A program made the position numbers and the translations under genes. From the NCBI GenBank assembly GCA_964473245.1, contig CAYYOL010000006.1:1-64000 (forward strand): a stretch of 64,000 nt of DNA, written 5' to 3'. Origin of the DNA: CAYZJV01 sp964473245. GTDB lineage: Bacteria; Spirochaetota; Spirochaetia; Sphaerochaetales; Sphaerochaetaceae. Position 1 is the stretch's first letter. Each line of letters begins with the position of its first letter. The notes under the pieces are model-generated. The model made no database searches and was not told the DNA's origin. It saw nothing but the letters and a program-made list of their open reading frames with translations. Positions 60,968-64,000 of the stretch are shown piece after piece.

Positions 60968-62350
60968 ATGCAATTCAGTGACTTCGATCAGTTCTGCACC
61001 TATATGGAATCGTTTGCCAACCTCGAGAAGAAACAGAGTGGGTACACCGTACGCATGTATCGCCTCGATCGCATGCGTGCCATCCTCGATCATATTGGGA
61101 ATCCTGAACGTGATTTCCGTTCGATACATGTCGCCGGTTCAAAGGGAAAGGGCTCTACAGCAAGTTTCCTCGCAAAGGGACTCTGTGCCATCGGTCACAA
61201 GACCGGGCTCTACACATCACCTCATCTCACCGACTATCGGGAGCGGTTCACCATCAGTGGGCAATTCTTCCCTGAAGCGCAACTGGTTCAGGCAGCGAAT
61301 CTCCTTGTTTCACGCCTGGAGGGTTTTCGCTTCGAAGATGAATGGGGTACCACCGAGCCGACGGCTTTCGAGTTGTATACCTCCTATGCATTTCTCCTGT
61401 TCTCTCAGACCGGGTGTGCATGGGCGGTGATCGAGACTGGACTGGGTGGCAGACTCGATGCCACGAACACCATTGTTCCGGAAGCCGCGGTGATCACCCC
61501 GATAGAGCTGGAACATACTGCGATCCTCGGTAATACGATATCCTTGATAGCCGAGGAGAAGGCCAAGATCATCAAACCTGGCGTCCCTGTCTTCATAAGC
61601 AGACAGCGAGATGATGCGAGAGCTATATTCACCTCAGAAGCTGAAAGACAGCACTCCAGACTCTATGATCTTGAAGCCGAGGTCGAAGCATTGGCAACAC
61701 GGACAGAGATCGACGGTGAACAGGTAAGCATTGACTGGACTCGAGGAGAACAGACGAGATTGACCCTCTCCATGCGAGGAGAAGTGCAGGCAGAGAACTG
61801 TGCACTGGCTCTACTGGTACTGAGAAAACTGCATCTCTACGAACCACAGGTAACCGAACGAGCGTTGGAAGAGGCGCGCCTCCCGGGCAGAATGGAGTTC
61901 TTGGGGGATGCCCCGCCATTGGTCATAGATGGCGCTCACACAGTGGAGAGCCTCAGACACCTACTGAATTCCTTCAGGCAACTGTTCGGCAACTCAGGAA
62001 ACACGGTGATATACGGTGTACTGGAAGACAAAGACCACCTACACATGACGCAACTTTTGCTCCCGTTGTTCGACCGTATCATTGTGAGCAGACCTGGGAC
62101 ATTCAAGCGAAGTAACCCGAAAGCCCTATTTCAGCTTCTCCAGGATGAGGTTGGAGAACTACGCAATCCGCCGAGGCTCCTCCTCGAGGAGAATGCAGAT
62201 AAAGCTCTTCAACTCGCATTGGAAACCACAGAGAAAGACAAAGCGATTCTCTGTACGGGGTCGTTTTATCTCTGTGGCGAGATAACACGTGCATTCCGTA
62301 CCCTCCGCTCCTTGGAAGAGGACCCATTGGAGGTAGCTACATGTCCTTGA
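60968..62350 (+). CDS. folC: Folylpolyglutamate synthase / dihydrofolate synthase
   Basis: 460-residue Mur-ligase-type enzyme. P-loop VAGSKGKGSTASFLAKGL (about 56-73), GLYTSPHLTDYRERF, VIETGLGGRLDATN, ITPIELEHTAILG and DGAHTVESL are FolC signatures. It adds glutamate to folates and may also make dihydrofolate. No other folate genes are near. No Shine-Dalgarno precedes the ATG, and the frame stays open upstream without another start codon for more than 100 bases. It overlaps the NFACT gene by 10 bases. Confidence 0.93.
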   Translation: MQFSDFDQFCTYMESFANLEKKQSGYTVRMYRLDRMRAILDHIGNPERDFRSIHVAGSKGKGSTASFLAKGLCAIGHKTGLYTSPHLTDYRERFTISGQFFPEAQLVQAANLLVSRLEGFRFEDEWGTTEPTAFELYTSYAFLLFSQTGCAWAVIETGLGGRLDATNTIVPEAAVITPIELEHTAILGNTISLIAEEKAKIIKPGVPVFISRQRDDARAIFTSEAERQHSRLYDLEAEVEALATRTEIDGEQVSIDWTRGEQTRLTLSMRGEVQAENCALALLVLRKLHLYEPQVTERALEEARLPGRMEFLGDAPPLVIDGAHTVESLRHLLNSFRQLFGNSGNTVIYGVLEDKDHLHMTQLLLPLFDRIIVSRPGTFKRSNPKALFQLLQDEVGELRNPPRLLLEENADKALQLALETTEKDKAILCTGSFYLCGEITRAFRTLRSLEEDPLEVATCP

Positions 62351-63846
62351 ACTGGCGGGAAATCGCGCTCATACTCAGCGAACTGCCACTTGAAGGAAGT
62401 CTCATACAGCGGGTGCATCAGATCGGATTCAATGCGCTTGTTTTTGAGTTGCATCACAGTTCTACGGGGTTCTGGCAACTGTATGTCGAGGTGGGAACAC
62501 CGAAATCACGAATACATCGGCTCAGCGGTCCTCCCGGTCTTTACCGAAAACAAAAGACTCGAAAACTGCAGCGTTTCATTCAATTCATCAGAGCCCATGT
62601 AGAGGGTGGACGTATCTTGCAGGTGACACAGCCAGCACCGGACCGGCTGATCTTGTGGCAGGTTCGTCATGCAGGAGAGACGGTGTATATGGTATTTCGG
62701 TTCTTCAGTGGTCCCGGAGCCAATGTAATGGTCTGTGATGACCAGATGATCATCCAGGAGCTCCTTTTCAGACGCCCAAAACGGAACGAGATCAAAGGAG
62801 AGCCGATCCAACTCCCCACTGCAACTGGCAATGCCGACGATCGATCATTTCCTGTCCGACCCTACCCTACCCAGGACATTGACTTCAATGCATATATCGA
62901 ACAGGCATACCGGGGAACGGAGAATTCCGAGGAGGAGGACCTCGTAGCTCAAGTGGAATCCCTGAGAGACAAACAGCTCAGTGCACTGGAAGCTCGACTA
63001 CAGCAGGCTCGATATAAAGTAGAAAAGAGTGCCGATTACGAATCGTACAAGACCAGCGGCGATCTCCTTTCGGCGTCGGCACACCGAGTGGTACCGGGAG
63101 AGACCTGGGTCACTGTTCCAGACTTCTGTAGTGAAGATGACACTGCAACAGCCACGATAGCACTCGACCCTTCGCTCTCTCCCGGTGAGAATATTGCCAA
63201 CTACTATAGAAAATACCAGAAGGGAAAAGCTGGATGGGAACATGCACTGCAGGAACTGAACGACCTGGAACACGTACTGCAAAAGACGCGAAAGTATTTC
63301 GAACAGTTGCTCGAACCCGCCGAGGGATTGGATGCACCGGATAGCGAGAAGCTTTGTCACGTGCTCGCTGGTCAAGAGCGTGATCACCAGGATAAGCGTC
63401 CCGATCCGTACGCGCAGGCTCCAGGACTCCGGTTCACCTCATCGCTCTTCACTATACTCGTAGGGAGAAATGCGAAGGAGAACGACATGCTGCTGCGTAG
63501 ATGGGCGAAGGGCAATGATTGGTGGCTTCATACACGAGATGTTCCTGGCGGATATGTGATAATCAAATCGATTGCAGGAAAAAGCATACCACTTGAAACG
63601 ATCCTCGATGCAGGGAATCTTGCACTCCTCTTCTCGAAAGCGAAGGAGGCAGGAAAGGCCGATCTCTACTACACGCAGGTAAAACACCTGAAGAGACCAA
63701 AGGGAGGGAAGCAGGGATTGGTGCTTCCCACCCAGGAGAAGAACCTGACTATCCAGCTCGACCATGAGCGGGTACAGCGACTTTTCGCCACGACAGATTC
63801 AGAAGGAGCAGAACCATGGACGACATCCGTGTTGCAGAAATCGTAG
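62341..63846 (+). CDS. NFACT family protein (RqcH/FbpA-like)
   Basis: 501 residues. NFACT-N-like start (VHQIGFNALVFELH, LYVEVGTPKSRIHRL), a coiled-coil-type middle (about 200-230 and 285-325), and the NFACT-R domain near the end: VGRNAKENDMLLRRWAKGN, WWLHTRDVPGGYVII. RqcH/Rqc2 proteins bind stalled 50S subunits and recruit tRNA-Ala for C-terminal tailing in ribosome quality control. It is somewhat shorter than Bacillus RqcH (about 570), and the key NFACT-N residues are not obvious, so tailing ability is uncertain. Confidence 0.85.
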   Translation: MSLNWREIALILSELPLEGSLIQRVHQIGFNALVFELHHSSTGFWQLYVEVGTPKSRIHRLSGPPGLYRKQKTRKLQRFIQFIRAHVEGGRILQVTQPAPDRLILWQVRHAGETVYMVFRFFSGPGANVMVCDDQMIIQELLFRRPKRNEIKGEPIQLPTATGNADDRSFPVRPYPTQDIDFNAYIEQAYRGTENSEEEDLVAQVESLRDKQLSALEARLQQARYKVEKSADYESYKTSGDLLSASAHRVVPGETWVTVPDFCSEDDTATATIALDPSLSPGENIANYYRKYQKGKAGWEHALQELNDLEHVLQKTRKYFEQLLEPAEGLDAPDSEKLCHVLAGQERDHQDKRPDPYAQAPGLRFTSSLFTILVGRNAKENDMLLRRWAKGNDWWLHTRDVPGGYVIIKSIAGKSIPLETILDAGNLALLFSKAKEAGKADLYYTQVKHLKRPKGGKQGLVLPTQEKNLTIQLDHERVQRLFATTDSEGAEPWTTSVLQKS

Positions 63847-64000
63847 TACAGGAGCGCCGGATGAGTGCGATTCGGATTGGAGAGGCTTCCGGAGATCTCC
63901 CAAAGCATCTCATGACCGGAGAGAAAGCATGCGGTTATCTGGTGCGAAATGGACACCTGGAGCCATGGTACTGGGAGAACATGCGCGAAACCGATGGAGA
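63816..64000 (+). CDS. Unknown protein, 5' part only
   Basis: Open frame running off the window: 61 codons visible, starting MDDIRVAEIVVQERRMSAIR. AAGGAG lies 7 bases before the ATG, and it overlaps the NFACT 3' end by 31 bases in another frame. The visible part is soluble, with no signal peptide and no motif I recognise. Confidence 0.6.
   Translation, partial: MDDIRVAEIVVQERRMSAIRIGEASGDLPKHLMTGEKACGYLVRNGHLEPWYWENMRETDG

Noticed and set aside
60906..61430. 174-codon open frame overlapping the start of folC
   Set aside because: It lies in another frame across conserved FolC sequence and shows no recognisable protein family; a shadow ORF, as are the other long antisense frames (for example 9782-10528, 7240-8184, 32758-33681).
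1..64000. tRNA or rRNA genes, IS elements, prophage, CRISPR arrays
   Set aside because: The intergenic gaps are short and were read through; no cloverleaf, transposase, phage gene or regularly spaced repeat was found.

Overview
The window looks like a chromosome segment of a free-living, probably marine or halotolerant spirochaete (Spirochaetales), at a guess from the Sediminispirochaeta/Marispirochaeta/Oceanispirochaeta side. The lineage call rests on the style of bS21, a long pyrophosphate-dependent phosphofructokinase, a short Hc1-like protein, two AMP-forming acyl-CoA ligases and the general gene content. It is an inference; there is no rRNA here to settle it. No tRNA, rRNA, IS element, prophage or CRISPR array is visible. 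Genes are tightly packed; no gene-free stretch reaches 300 bases (the longest, 60693-60967, is 275 bases and is described under its own features).

Region 1-12785 (minus strand) is the most distinctive part: one long co-directional cluster that reads as an ectoine/hydroxyectoine utilisation operon. In transcription order it holds an IclR regulator, a diaminobutyrate-type aminotransferase, aspartate-semialdehyde dehydrogenase, an M20 amidohydrolase, a TeaA/UehA-like TRAP transporter (P, Q, M), EutA, DoeA/EutD, EutB, EutC and a second DoeA-like M24 hydrolase cut by the window edge. The pathway is unorthodox. The usual DoeB (AstE/AspA-type deacetylase) and DoeC (aldehyde dehydrogenase) are absent, and M20D and Asd proteins sit where they would be expected.

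Region 12900-18275 (minus) is amino-acid metabolism: serA-serC-lrp, then a metY-metA pair that fits the acetyl-homoserine sulfhydrylation route, preceded by a possible Met/Cys leader peptide, then rpsU (bS21). The rpsU reading frame has an extended Shine-Dalgarno sequence placed for an AUA start codon.

Region 18272-30960 carries recO-recJ, a DUF4105 membrane protein, carbamate kinase, a GH3 hydrolase, a YhhQ/VUT transporter with an SGNH hydrolase, lon with a U32 peptidase-family (TrhP-like) gene, and a tiny Hc1-like protein. Region 30970-40160 holds valS, an ECF sigma/anti-sigma pair, cysS, murB, an unknown secreted or outer-membrane protein and ackA. Region 40166-47080 is a minus-strand run (ArsC/Spx-like, YycJ-like, acyl-CoA ligase, DAHP synthase, DJ-1, DUF1846, cytidylate-kinase-like). 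Region 47250-64000 has asnS, a LuxR-type regulator, a UPF0178 protein, two GH2 glycosidases flanking pfp, a DUF364 protein, an iron-type alcohol dehydrogenase, YhbY, a second acyl-CoA ligase, folC, an NFACT (RqcH-like) gene and one partial unknown.

A recurring theme is unusual translation initiation. iclR, the DUF4105 gene and murB have promoter-like -10 boxes so close to the start codon that their mRNAs may be leaderless, and none of the three has a Shine-Dalgarno sequence, while most other genes have good ones.
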